From CAWFGS01 sp963815535 (GTDB lineage Bacteria > Pseudomonadota > Alphaproteobacteria > Sphingomonadales > Sphingomonadaceae), in the NCBI GenBank assembly GCA_963815535.1, contig CAWFGS010000003.1, forward strand, positions 372,001-436,000: 64,000 nucleotides of DNA, written 5' to 3'. A model generated the notes under the pieces. The model did no database searches and was not told the DNA's origin. It was given only the letters and a program-made list of their open reading frames with translations. Shown here piece by piece: positions 27,292-37,012 of this stretch. Numbering within the stretch: position 1 is the stretch's first letter; each line of letters begins with the position of its first letter. The translations under genes and the position numbers were made by a program.

Positions 27292-28945
27292 ATGATATCG
27301 TTCGCGCGCAAAGCTGGTCGATGGGGCGCGGACCATCCGCGCTGGGTCCGCATTGCTGTTGGGCGCAGGCGCGGCCACCGGGTTTCCGCCACTGGCGTTG
27401 TGGCCCGTGACGCTGCTCTGCCTGGCCGGATTATGCGCGTTGCTGGCCGTGCGACATACGCGCGTGAAATCGGCCGCAATGCTCGGCTGGCTGTTCGGCG
27501 TCGCGCATTTCACGTCGCGAACAATTGGATTGCGGGCGCGTTTCGGTATCAGGAGGAAATGCCCGTTGCGCTCGGCTGGCTGGCGGTGCCTCTGCTGTCG
27601 CTCTATCTCGCCGTCTATCCCGCCATTGCCACCGCCGCCGCTTTCATGATGACCGATCGGCTAATGCGTCAGCGCGCTGCCGCAGTCGATGCTCGCGAGT
27701 TCTGGTCGTCCTGTTTGCGGGCTGCTGGATCGTGACGGAATGGCTGCGAAGCTGGGTCTTCACCGGATATGCCTGGGATCCGCTGGGCCTGGTGCTGCTC
27801 GGCCCGTGGGACCGGCCCGGCCTGGCGGCGATCTTGCCGTGGTTCGGGACATACGCTCTGTCGGGGATCGTCGTGCTGCTGGGCGGCGGTGTCTGGGTGC
27901 TGATTGTGCGTCGGCTGTGGATAGCCGGCGGCCATCGTGGCGGCGCTCGTTTGCGTTGGTATGTATCTGCCCGCCCGGACGACCGGGCCTGGAACGGTGG
28001 CGATGACTTTGGTGCAGCCCGATCTGCGTCAACCCGAACTCAACGACGCGACCAAGTTCGAAGAGCAGTTCCAGCGTCTTTCCGAACTCAGCCTGCCGCA
28101 AGCCGGCGCGGTTACGGCGGGGCCGCGTCTGGTGTTGTGGCCGAAATCGGGTGTGCCGGATTATCTGGAGGCAGGCTACCCGGCGGGATATTACACCCGC
28201 ACCACTGCCGCCGCCGATCCCGACTTCGCGCGCTGGCGGATCGGGCGGCTGGCCGGGCCCGACGGGGTCGTTGATGACCGGCGCAGTCAATCTGAACATC
28301 GAAAACGACACGCGCGGTTTCCGCGACCAATTCGGTAACCGCGATCGCCGATGGCGGGGCGATCGTCGCGGCTTACGACAAGGCGCATCTGGTCCCGTAT
28401 GGCGAATATCTGGCGCTGCGCTGGCTGCTCGAACCGCTGGGCGCGACCCGGCTGGTGGCGGGCAATCTCGATTTCGAACCGGGGCCGGGACCGCGCACGC
28501 TGGAACTGGGCGCATTGGGCCGGGCAGGCGTTCAGATCTGTTACGAGATCGTGTTCAGCGGGCAAGTGATCGATGCGGGCAATCGGCCCGATTATCTGTT
28601 CAATCCGTCCAACGATGGCTGGTTCGGCAGTTGGGGCCCGCCGCAGCATCTGGCGCAGGCGCGGATGCGCGCGATCGAGGAAGGGCTGCCGATCCTGCGG
28701 TCCACGACCACCGGCATCAGCGCGGTCATCGACGCGCACGGCAGCGTGCTTGCGCATATTCCCATGCACCGCGCGGACCGTATCGACATGGCCTGTCCCG
28801 CCCGCCTTGCCGCCGACGTTGTTCGCGCGGATGGGCAATGTGCTGCCGCTGATCTGGGCCGCGTTGCTGATCTTCGTGACAATGGCTTGCAGCGATGCAG
28901 CCTTGGCGCCCCAACACTGTTGCAAGGGCGGACGCCGATCGCTAA
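27292..28945 (+). CDS. lnt: Apolipoprotein N-acyltransferase, frameshifted
   Basis: Inner-membrane enzyme that adds the third acyl chain to lipoproteins. The N-terminal hydrophobic helices include LLLGAGAATGFPPLALWPV, PVALGWLAVPLLSLYLAVYP and VTEWLRSWVFTGYAWDPLG. The nitrilase-type catalytic domain shows AYDKAHLVPYGEYLAL with the catalytic Lys and GVQICYEIVF with the catalytic Cys. The position of the catalytic Glu (WPESGVP in relatives) reads WPKSGVPDYL here, codon AAA at 28144-28146. Start ATG 27292 (MISFARK) with a one-base gain near 27313. Other frame changes lie near 27520, 27690, 27925, 28270, 28320, 28425 and 28800. The true stop is uncertain; TAA 28943-28945 is a candidate. Confidence 0.87.
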
Positions 28946-28960
28946 ATGCCGGTCCGATAG

Positions 28961-28980
28961 ATATAAACATTCCTTTATAT
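28961..28980. promoter_or_regulatory. AT-rich inverted repeat upstream of metK
   Basis: ATATAAA (28961-28967) and TTTATAT (28974-28980) are perfect complements separated by CATTCC, ending 17 bp before the metK start. AT-rich palindromes with TTTATAT arms are known operators of ArsR-type methionine regulators (SahR/SamR) in Proteobacteria; assigning one here is inference. It is not a terminator, because no T-run follows. Confidence 0.45.
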
Positions 28981-28997
28981 GCAGGAACCAGCCCTCC

Positions 28998-30223
28998 ATG
29001 CGAAGCAATTATCTGTTCACGTCCGAAAGCGTTTCCGAAGGTCATCCGGACAAGGTTTCGGACCAGATTTCCGATGCGATCGTCGATCTGTTTCTGGCGC
29101 AAGGATCCCGAAGCGCGGGTTGCCTGCGAAACGATGACGACGACGCAGCGCGTGGTGCTGGCGGGTGAAATCCGGTGCAAGGGTGTGTTCGAAAACGGCG
29201 AATGGGCGGACGGCGCGCTCGATGAAATCGAACAGGTGGTGCGCCGCACCGTGCGCGAAATCGGTTACGAACAGGACGGGTTCCACTGGGAAACGCTGAT
29301 CTTCGAAAACAATCTGCACGCGCAGTCGGTCGAAATCGCGCAAGGCGTCGATGCCGGTGCGAAGGATCGAACAAGGACGAAGGCGCCGGCGATCAGGGCA
29401 TCATGTTCGGTTTCGCCTGCGACGAAACGCCCGATCTGATGCCGGCGACGCTGGATTACAGTCACAAGATCCTCGAACGCATGGCCGCCGATCGCAAATC
29501 GGGCGATGCGGCGTTTCTCGAACCCGATGCCAAGAGCCAGGTCACGCTGAAATTCGAAGACGGCAAGCCGGTCGCCGCGACGGCCATCGTCGTATCGACC
29601 CAACATGCGAAGGGCTATCACGAAGGCGACAGGGAAGCCGAACTGAAGGCCTACGTGAAGAGCGTGGTGGCCGACGTGCTGCCCGTCCGGCCTGCTTTCG
29701 GACGACACCGTCTATCACATCAACCCGACCGGCGCGTTCGAAATCGGCGGGCCCGACGGCGACGCCGGGCTGACGGGTCGCAAGATCATCGTCGATACCT
29801 ATGGCGGCGCGGCCCCGCATGGCGGCGGCGCGTTTTCCGGCAAGGATCCGACCAAGGTCGATCGGTCGGCCGCTTATATCACCCGCTATCTGGCGAAGAA
29901 CATCGTCGCCGCCGGCCTCGCCACGCGCTGCACGATCCAGCTGGCCTATGCCATCGGCGTGTCGGAGCCGCTGTCGCTCTATGTCGATACGCATGGCACG
30001 GCGAGCGACGGGGTTACCGACGAGACGCTGGAAGACGCCATTCGCGACATCGACGCAACTGGGCGGTCTGACCCCGCGCGGCATTCGCACGCATCTGGGC
30101 CTTAACAAGCCGATCTATCGCATCAGCGCCGCCTATGGCCATTTCGGACGCAAGCCCGATGGCGATCAGCTTCCCGTGGGAACGCACCGATCTGGTCGAT
30201 ACTTTGAAGCGGCGTTCGCCTGA
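28998..30223 (+). CDS. metK: S-adenosylmethionine synthetase, frameshifted
   Basis: Makes SAM from methionine and ATP in the cytosol. ATG 28998 (MRSNYLFTSESVSEGHPDKV) carries the N-terminal ATP-binding GHPDK motif. GAGDQGIMFGFACDETP and the P-loop-like GGGAFSGKDPTKVDRS are the two MetK signatures. ITRYLAKNIVAAGLATRCTI and FPWERTDLVDTL close the protein. One-base gains lie near 29103, 29686, 30054 and 30168, and a net two near 29370. Length after correction is about 407 residues, normal for alphaproteobacteria. The stop is TGA 30221-30223, or TGA 30247-30249 in the alternative frame. Confidence 0.94.
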
Positions 30224-30231
30224 CGCCAAAC

Positions 30232-31410
30232 TTATATATCGTCGCCGTGTCTGACCCAGGGTCGGGCGACGGTTCGTCCAGCGCCAGTTCCGCATCGGAA
30301 AATACGAACGGGCTGCGGATGCCCGGCACGCCGCCGGGTTCGACCTGCATTTCGCGCGCGACGCGTTTGCGGATCGGCGAACACGGCGTCCAGATCGTTG
30401 ATCGGTCCGGCGGGAATGCCCGCTTTCGCGCACGCCGGCAAGCAGATCGCTCGTGCCCCAACCGCTGCACCGCGGCGACGATCTCCGCTTCCAACTCAGC
30501 CGCGATGCGCCAAACGTCCTTCATTGGTCGGCGAACCGCGGATCGTCGGCCAGCAGATCGGCGCGGTCCAGCAAGCTGCAGCAGCTTGCCGAAACAGACC
30601 GTCATTCGCAGGCGCCAGAACGATCGGTCCGTCCGCCGTCGGGAACACGCCATAGGCGCTGACCTGCGCATGCGCGTTGCCCATGCGTGGCGGGTTCCGG
30701 CCGGTGGCAAGATGGCTCATCGCCTGATTGGCGAGCAATGCGACGGAACAATCGAACAGGCCATGTCGATATGCTGGCCCGCGCCCGTGCGATGCGCGCA
30801 TCAGCAGCGCGGACTGGATGGCGATGGTCGAATCATAGGCCGCAGGCAAGGTCGGATCTGATCGACAGGCCATGCTTCATCGGATCGCCATCCGGCTCCG
30901 CCGGTCAGCGCCATCAAGCCGCTCATCGCCTGAATGACGAAGTCGTACCCCGGCTCGTCGCTGCGCGGGCCGGTCTGGCCGAACCCGGTGATCGAACAAT
31001 AGACGATGCCGGGATTGCGCGCGTGCGACCGTTTCGTAGTCAAGGCCGAATTTCGTCCAGCGTTCCGGGTTTGAAATTCTCCATGACGACATCCGCGTCG
31101 GCGCATAATTGCGCGACGCGCGCGCGATCGTCCGCATTGCGAAAGTCCGCGACGATGCCGCGCTTGCCGCGATTGGCAGGCATGGTAATAGGCGGCCTCG
31201 CGCGTCTCCGCCATCGTTCGACCGTTCGATCCAGGGCGGCCCCCATGGCGCGTGCCATCGCCGTCGGGGCTTTCGACCTTGATGACATCCGCGCCCAGAT
31301 CGGCGAGGATTTGCCCGCAGAACGGCCCGGCCAGCACGCGCGCAAGTTCCAGCACTTTCAGCCCCGGCCAGCGGCGCTTCGCTTGCGCGGGTTGGCAGCC
31401 AGTCGGCCAT
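30232..31410 (-). CDS. CaiB/BaiF family (class III) CoA-transferase, frameshifted
   Basis: Moves CoA between carboxylic acids by the class III mechanism with an Asp nucleophile. The N-terminus MADWLPTRASEAPLAG then LKVLELARVLAGPFCGQILA and LGADVIKVESPDGDGTR is the family hallmark. The middle has KFGLDYETVA and SITGFGQTGPRSDEPGYDFV followed by IQAMSGLMALTGG. The catalytic Asp is expected in this last stretch. Many one-base frame changes break it. It ends ...PTLGQHGDDI at TAA (30232-30234), matching the usual family C-terminus. Substrate cannot be predicted. It is convergent with metK and lies directly downstream of scoB. Confidence 0.85.
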
Positions 31411-31412
31411 CG

Positions 31413-32063
31413 TCAGCTAGCGGGACCTCGTAACGCGCGGTCGTCTTCGCCGCCACCTCGTCCGCACTCACACCCGGTGCCAGTTCGATCAGCTGGAACG
31501 CGGCTGTCGTGATCGGGACGCTGGAACACCGCCAGATCGGTCACGATCATGTCGACCACGTTCGTACCGGTCAGCGGCAGGCTGCATTCGGGAATGAATT
31601 TGGGCGACCCGTCCTTCGCGCAATGATCCATCACCACGATGATCTTCTTCACCCCGCGACCAGATCCATCGCGCCGCCCATACCCTTGATCATCTTGCCG
31701 GGGATCATCCAGTTGGCGATGTCGCCGTTTTGCGCCACTTCCATCGCGCCCAGCACGGTCAGGTCGATATGCCCGCCGCGGATCATGGCGAAGCTGGCCG
31801 CGCTGTCGAAATAGGCGGAATGCGGCAGTTCGCTGATGGTCTGCTTGCCCGCATTGATCAGGTCGGGGTCCATTTCGTCGCGGATAGGGGAAGGGGCCGA
31901 TGCCCAGCATTCCGTTTTCCGATTGCAGCGTGACCTGCATGCCATCGGGAATATGGTTCGCGACCAGCGTCGGGATGCCGATGCCGAGATTGACGTAATA
32001 TCCGTCCTGCAATTCGCGCGCGGCGCGTGCCGCCATCTGGTCGCGGGTCCAGCCGTTTGCCAT
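31413..32063 (-). CDS. scoB: 3-oxoacid CoA-transferase subunit B, frameshifted
   Basis: Beta subunit of succinyl-CoA:3-ketoacid CoA-transferase, which activates acetoacetate with CoA from succinyl-CoA. Starts MANGWTRDQMAARAARELQD. GYYVNLGIGIPTLVANHIPD and QSENGMLGIGPFP hold the catalytic Glu of the class I family (SENG motif). AMIRGGHIDLTVLGAMEVAQ, then IANWMIPGKMIKGMGGAMDL and IPECSLPLTGTNVVDMIVTD complete it. Three one-base frame changes lie near 31510, 31655 and 31890. Length, about 215 residues, is normal. It follows the small coiled-coil gene by 6 bp. Confidence 0.92.
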   Translation of the reverse strand: MANGWTRDQMAARAARELQDGYYVNLGIGIPTLVANHIPDGMQVTLQSENGMLGIGPFPYPRRNGPRPDQCGQADHQRTAAFRLFRQRGQLRHDPRRAYRPDRAGRDGSGAKRRHRQLDDPRQDDQGYGRRDGSGRGVKKIIVVMDHCAKDGSPKFIPECSLPLTGTNVVDMIVTDLAVFQRPDHDSRVPADRTGTGCECGRGGGEDDRALRGPAS

Positions 32064-32069
32064 CGGTCA

Positions 32070-32277
32070 TCAACGAACTTCCTGCAATTCAAGGCGTTTT
32101 TCAATGCGGTCCAGGCGTTCGTCCGTTCGATCCAGACGCCGATGGACAAGCGACAGTCCTTCTTCGACATGGCTCATCCGGACGCTGATGTCGCGACGTG
32201 GTTTCGACCTGGCGATCGAGCTTGTCTTCCATTCGCCGCAAGCGTTCGAGGATGATGTTGCCGACATTGTCGTTCAT
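32070..32277 (-). CDS. Small coiled-coil protein between scoA and scoB
   Basis: About 68 residues after removing one extra base near 32205: MNDNVGNIILERLRRMEDKL, then DRQVETTSRDISVRMSHVEE, then LVHRRLDRTDERLDRIEKRL before the C-terminus. Hydrophobic residues every three or four positions give a clear coiled coil, and Arg/Glu/Asp dominate. The start ATG (32275-32277) overlaps the scoA stop as TGATG, so it is probably translated by coupling. I do not recognise a family. Similar tiny coiled-coil proteins are often called hypothetical or 'DUF' proteins near metabolic operons. Confidence 0.7.
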
Positions 32278-32997
32278 CACGCCGCCTCCCGTTCGCGCGT
32301 CGTTTCGAACTCGATCTTCTTGTCGTACGGCGCGCCGACGATCATGCGCTGGACGTAGACGCCGGGCAGATGGATGCAGTCCGGGTCGAGCGATCCGCAG
32401 GCACGATCTCCTCCACCTCGACCACGCAGACCTTGCCGCAGGTCGCGGCAGGCTGGTTGAAATTGCGCGCGGTCTTGCGGAACATCAGATTGCCGGTTTC
32501 GTCCGCTTTCCACGCTTTCACGATGGCAAGATCGGCGAACAGGCCGTGTTCGAGGATGTAGTCTTCCGTGCCGTTCGGCCCGTGCGAACGCCTTGACCTC
32601 CTTGCCTTCTGCCACCTGCGTGCCGACACCGGTTTTGGTGTAGAAGCCGGGAATGCCCGCGCCGCCCGCGCGCATCCGTTCCGCCAGCGTGCCTTGCGGG
32701 CAGAATTCCACTTCCAGCTCGCCGGCCAGAAACTGCCGTTCGAATTCCTTGTTCTCGCCGACATAGGAGGAGATCATCTTGCGGACCTGCCGCGTGCGGA
32801 GCAGCTTTGCCGATGCCTTCATTGTCGATCCCGGCATTGTTGCTGGCGAAGGTCAGGCCGGTGACGCCGCTGTCGCGAATGGCATCGAGCAGACGTTCGG
32901 GAATGCCGCACAGGCCGAAGCCCCCGGCCGCAATCACCATGTCGTCGCGCAGCACGCCGTCGAGCGCGGCAGTCGCATCGGGAAAGATCTTGTTCAT
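32277..32997 (-). CDS. scoA: 3-oxoacid CoA-transferase subunit A, frameshifted
   Basis: Alpha subunit of the acetoacetate:succinyl-CoA CoA-transferase. Starts MNKIFPDATAALDGVLRDDM, then IAAGGFGLCGIPERLLDAIR with the CoA-binding glycine-rich signature and GLTFASNNAGIDNEGIGKLL. KMISSYVGENKEFERQFLAG, EVEFCPQGTLAERMRAGGAG and IPGFYTKTGVGTQVAEGKEV follow. It ends DPDCIHLPGVYVQRMIVGAP then YDKKIEFETTREREAA at TGA. One-base gains near 32392, 32575 and 32810 shift the frame. About 238 residues after correction. First gene of a minus-strand block with the coiled-coil gene, scoB and the CaiB-type gene. Confidence 0.93.
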
Positions 32998-33225
32998 CGC
33001 GGCCTGTTCAAACGATTGAAGGCGACGCAGTTTTCCGGCGCCGTCCATCGTCTATAGAGCGGTGGCTGGACGATTGGTAGCGTAGCAATTCGAAGGTCTG
33101 CATCATCAACGCTTGATCGATATTTCGCGGAACATCGATCTATTTGCTGCAATGCACCCGAACCAGGCGGGCAACAGGTTTGCCAACCTTTTGTAATCAC
33201 ACGAATATCCGTGATCGTTATCATA

Positions 33226-33364
33226 ATGTGTTGCGTCAAATGCAACGCACCAACGTCTTTTCGCACTTGCACAATACCTGCGTATCGGCCATTTGGAACG
33301 GGCCTTTTAGGCATCCTCTCCCAAAACTTTCAGCCCGGTCGGCTTTGTTCGACCGGGCTTTTTT
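33226..33364 (+). ncRNA. Candidate small RNA ending in a strong terminator
   Basis: No protein gene precedes the strong rho-independent terminator on this strand. The preceding DNA contains a C-rich CATCCTCTCCC at about 33312-33322, the kind of anti-Shine-Dalgarno loop seen in alphaproteobacterial small RNAs. The start given is only approximate, placed after a TATCAT-like -10 at 33219-33224; no clear -35 was found. Low confidence. Confidence 0.3.
33333..33364 (+). terminator. Strong rho-independent terminator without an upstream ORF
   Basis: GCCCGGTCG (33333-33341) pairs perfectly with CGACCGGGC (33350-33358) across an 8-nt loop and is followed by a T-run with only one C in it. It lies about 95 bp before the Cdc48-like gene and about 335 bp from the divergent scoA start, so it does not end either of them. 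Confidence 0.85.
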
Positions 33365-33459
33365 CTTGTCTGCAGACCACCACGGCGTTTGCAACTGGCG
33401 CGCCCCGCTACCTAGCTTGGCGGTTCGATCGATGAACTTGCAAACGAACGAGGTGCCCG

Positions 33460-35775
33460 ATGGCCGAAGCCGACGCAGCGATAGACGACAAGACGATCCG
33501 GCTGGCGGTCGCCGCCGCCCGGCAGGCGGAAAGCGGGCAGGGCATCGCCCGCATGCCGCGCAAGAGCTTTCAGGCACTGGGCATTACCGAAGGCGACGTG
33601 GTCGAGATCACCGGCAAACGAACGCACGGCGGCGGTCGCGATGCCGGCCTATGACGAGGATCAGTCGCTCGACGTGGTGCGGCTGGACGGTTTGCAGCGC
33701 GGCAATGCGGAAGCGGGATCGGGCGAACACGTCACCATCACCGTCGCGCAGTCGCGCCCCGCCACCCGCGTGGTGTTCGCGCCGGCCCAGCGCGAAATGC
33801 GGCTGCAGGGGCCGACACAGGCGCTGAAACGCAATTTCTTCCGCAAGCCGCTGGTGACGGGCGATCTGGTCGCCACCACCGGGCAGCAGCCGGTGCAGAA
33901 CATGCCGCCCGAAATGCGCCGGATGCTGAACGCGCCCGCCTATGCGCTGACGCAGATCCGCCTCAGCGTGGTCAGCACCGCGCCCAAAGGCATCGTCCAT
34001 ATCGACGAGAATACCGAAGTCGAACTGCGCGCCGAGTTCGAGGAAGCGCGCGATGGCCGCGCGGTGGTGAATTACGACGATGTCGGCGGGATGCAGCGAT
34101 ACGATCCAGCAATTGCGCGAAATGGTGGAATTGCCGCTGCGCTACCCCGAACTGTTCACCCGGCTCGGCGTCGATCCGCCCAAGGGGGTGCTGCTGCACG
34201 GTCCGCCGGGAACCGGCAAGACGCGGCTGGCGCAGGCGGTCGCGAATGAAAGCGATGCCGAATTCTACACCATCAACGGCCCGGAAATCATGGGCAGCGC
34301 CTATGGCGAATCGGAAAAAGCCTTGCGCGAGGTGTTCGAAGAGGCCGCCCGCAACGCGCCCGCCATCATCTTCATCGACGAAATCGATTCCATCGCGCCG
34401 AAACGCGACCGTGTTCCGGGCGAAGCGGAAAAACGGCTGGTCGCGCAATTGCTGACCCTGATGGACGGGTTGGAAGCGCGCGCCAATCTGGTGGTGATCG
34501 CCGCCACCAACCGTCCCGATGCCATCGACGAGGCGCTGCGCCGTCCCGGCCGGTTCGACCGCGAAATCGTGATCGGCGTGCCGGACCAGAGTGGTCGTCG
34601 CGAAATCCTGTCCATCCACACGCGCGGCATGCCGCTGGGCGATCGGGTCGATCTGGACGAGCTGGCACGCACCACACATGGCTTCGTCGGCGCGGATATT
34701 GCCGCGTTGGCGCCGCGAAGCCGCGATCGAGGCAGTGCGCCGGATCATGCCCCGCCTCGATCTGGACGAACGCACGATCCCTGCCGACGTGCTGGAGGAT
34801 CTTGTGCGTGACGCGCGAGGATTTCCTGTCCGCGCTGCAAACGCGTGCAGCCATCCGCCATGCGCGAAGTGATGGTGCAGGTTCCCAATGTCGGCTGGAG
34901 CGATCTTGGCGGCGTGCGAGGAATCGGTCGAGAAGCTGAAAGAGGGCATCGAACTGCCGCTGAAAAACGCCGATGCGTTCAATCGTCTCGGCATTCGTCC
35001 GGCCAAGGGGTTTCTGCTCTATGGTCCGCCCGGAACCGGCAAGACCTTGCTGGCGAAAGCCGTTGCGAAGGAAGCGGAGGCCAATTTCATTTCCATGAAG
35101 TCGAGCGATCTTCTGTCCAAATGGTATGGCGAATCCGAACAGCAGATCGCCAAGATGTTCGCCCGCGCCCGTTCGGTCGCGCCGTGCATGATCTTTATCG
35201 ACGAGATCGATTCGCTGGTCCCGGCGCGCGGCAGCGGGCAGGGCGAACCGCAGGTGACGGGCCGCGTGGTCAACACCCTGCTGGCCGAAATGGACGGGCT
35301 GGAGGAACTGCAGTCGGTGGTCGTCATCGGCGCGACGAACCGGCCCGACTCTGGTCGATCCCGCACTGCTGCGGCCCGGCCGGTTCGACGAGCTGGTCTA
35401 TGTCGGCACGCCGGACAAGAAGGGCCGCGAACATATATTGAAGATCCATGCGCGCAAGATGCCGTTGGCGGATGATGTCGATTTCGCGGAGGTCGCCGGA
35501 CAAGACCGAACGGTTCACCGGCGCCGATCTGGAGGACGTCGTGCGCCGCGCTGGGCTGAACGCGCTGAAGCGCGATGGCGACGATGTGACGCAAGTGACT
35601 GCGGCGGACTTTCGCGGACGCGCTCGACGATTCGCGCGCGACCGTTACGGCGAAGATGGAAGCGGAATATCGCAAGATGCGCGGCGAACTGAAGAAGCGC
35701 GCGGCCGAGGTGCAGCCGATCGGGTTCCTGTCGGAAGGCATGGTGGAATCGACGCGAGAGAAGAAGCACGGCTGA
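33460..35775 (+). CDS. Cdc48/p97-like double AAA+ ATPase, frameshifted
   Basis: Type II AAA+ unfoldase of the Cdc48/VCP family, about 770 residues. The N-domain has the double-psi barrel pattern (ARMPRKSFQALGITEGDVVE). D1 has Walker A LLHGPPGTGKTRLAQAVANE and Walker B IIFIDEIDSIAPKRD, with GRFDREI for the arginine-finger region. D2 has LLYGPPGTGKTLLAKAVAKE and MIFIDEIDSLVPARGSG. The C-terminal YRKMRGELKKRAAEVQPIGF ends at TGA 35773-35775. One-base gains break it near 33637, 34102, 34712, 34808, 34915, 35350, 35502 and 35625. In archaea and eukaryotes it unfolds ubiquitin-like targets; bacterial substrates are unknown. A GTTC-rich spacer with a strong terminator precedes it. Confidence 0.93.
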
Positions 35776-35839
35776 ATGCACGGTTCGAGGCTTAACATTA
35801 TGTAGCGGAAATTGTGCCTCGCGTTGCGCGCACGACCTA

Positions 35840-36944
35840 TCATGGCCTACTTCTAAACTTGCGAGTCGCCGCTCGGGCGTTGGCGTTTTCGACTTCCAGC
35901 CGATGCCGGATCAGCGCGTCGGGCATTTCGGCACGCAGCCACGCGATCATGTGTTCGCGCACCGCGCAGCGCAGCGCGAACAGATCGCCGATCGTGTCCG
36001 CGCTGACCGACAGGCGCAGTTCGATGCTTTCGGGGTGCGCTTCGGTCATCAGCAGCGCGACGGTCCGCTCGTCCCAAAGATCGTGCGCCTCGCACGAAGC
36101 GTTCGAACTCGGCGCGGATGGCGCGATTTCGGCGATCGGGTCGAGATGCAGGAACACCGGCCCGGTCAGTTCTTCGCTCTGGTCGCGACCAGTTTTCGAA
36201 ACTCTGTTCCAGGAAATTGACCGTCGGCACCACGATGGCGCGTTCGTCCCAGGTCCGCACGATGACGTAGCTCATGCGGATTTCCTCCACCCGCCCGGTA
36301 TGCCCGTCCACCACCACCAGATCGCCCAACCGCAGAGGTTCGGTAATCGCCATCTGCATCCCGCCGATCAGGGATTTGAGCGCCGGCTGCGCAGCAGCGC
36401 CCACCGCCAGTGCGGCAAGACCGGCAGACGCAAGCAGCGTGGTGCCGATATCGCGCACGCCGGGAACGCCCAGCAGCATCAGGCCGACCGTGAAGATGAT
36501 GATGACGATGCCGATCGTGCGCGAAAACAGGGCAATGCGCGTCTTGCGGCTGCGGGCGCTGACCGGGTCCATCAATTCGTCCGTCCGCCGGTCCAGCCCC
36601 GCCGCAATCGCGCGCACGGCGGACAGCGCCAGCCAGCCGAGAATTGCCGGAATGGCGAAGGCGTCCACCGCATCCCATGCGTTGCCGATATGCCGGTCCG
36701 ATCTGCGCCGACGATGCCGATGGCGATCTCCACGAACACCCACGCGATCGGGCGACCGCATATGAACCAGCATCGTGTCGTCGACCCGCGTTCTCGTCAG
36801 CTGCGCGAGGCGGGTAAGCAGCGGCGAACACGATGCGATGGACGATCATAGGCGATCAGGACGGCGACGCCCAGTATGACCAGCGAACTGAGCGACCTCA
36901 TCCCAACGGATGGTGAATTCGGGCAGGGTGATACGTTCGAGCAT
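35840..36944 (-). CDS. Mechanosensitive ion channel (MscS family), frameshifted
   Basis: About 365 residues in several frames. Starts MLERITLPEFTIRWDEVAQF from ATG 36944, followed by the first helices (SLVILGVAVLIAYA; VHRIVFAAAYP). The MscS core is well read: ALFSRTIGIVIIIFTVGLML, the pore helix LLASAGLAALAVGAAAQPAL then KSLIGGMQMAI, and the beta domain LRLGDLVVVDGHTGRVEEI, followed by VPTVNFLEQSFENWSR. The C-terminal alpha/beta part ends ARAATRKFRSRP at TGA 35840-35842. Unlike the channel at 20753, it has no BON domain. It is 68 bp downstream of polA on the same strand and convergent with the AAA ATPase gene. Confidence 0.87.
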
Positions 36945-37012
36945 TGGCAGCGGCTGTTAAGTTCGTTGGCGCGGGTCGAGCACAAGCGCAGCGTTTGCCC
37001 AAGGTATCTGCA

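Larger units (their letters stand above)
32998..33459. promoter_or_regulatory. AT-richer divergent region with operator-like repeat
   Basis: Promoter space shared by scoA (minus) and the Cdc48-like gene (plus). It is visibly AT-richer than its surroundings at about 33110-33230. An imperfect inverted repeat, ATCACacgaatatccGTGAT (33196-33215), could be an operator. I see no complete gene; the 74-aa open frame at 33211 on plus has no family match or ribosome binding site. Confidence 0.45.
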
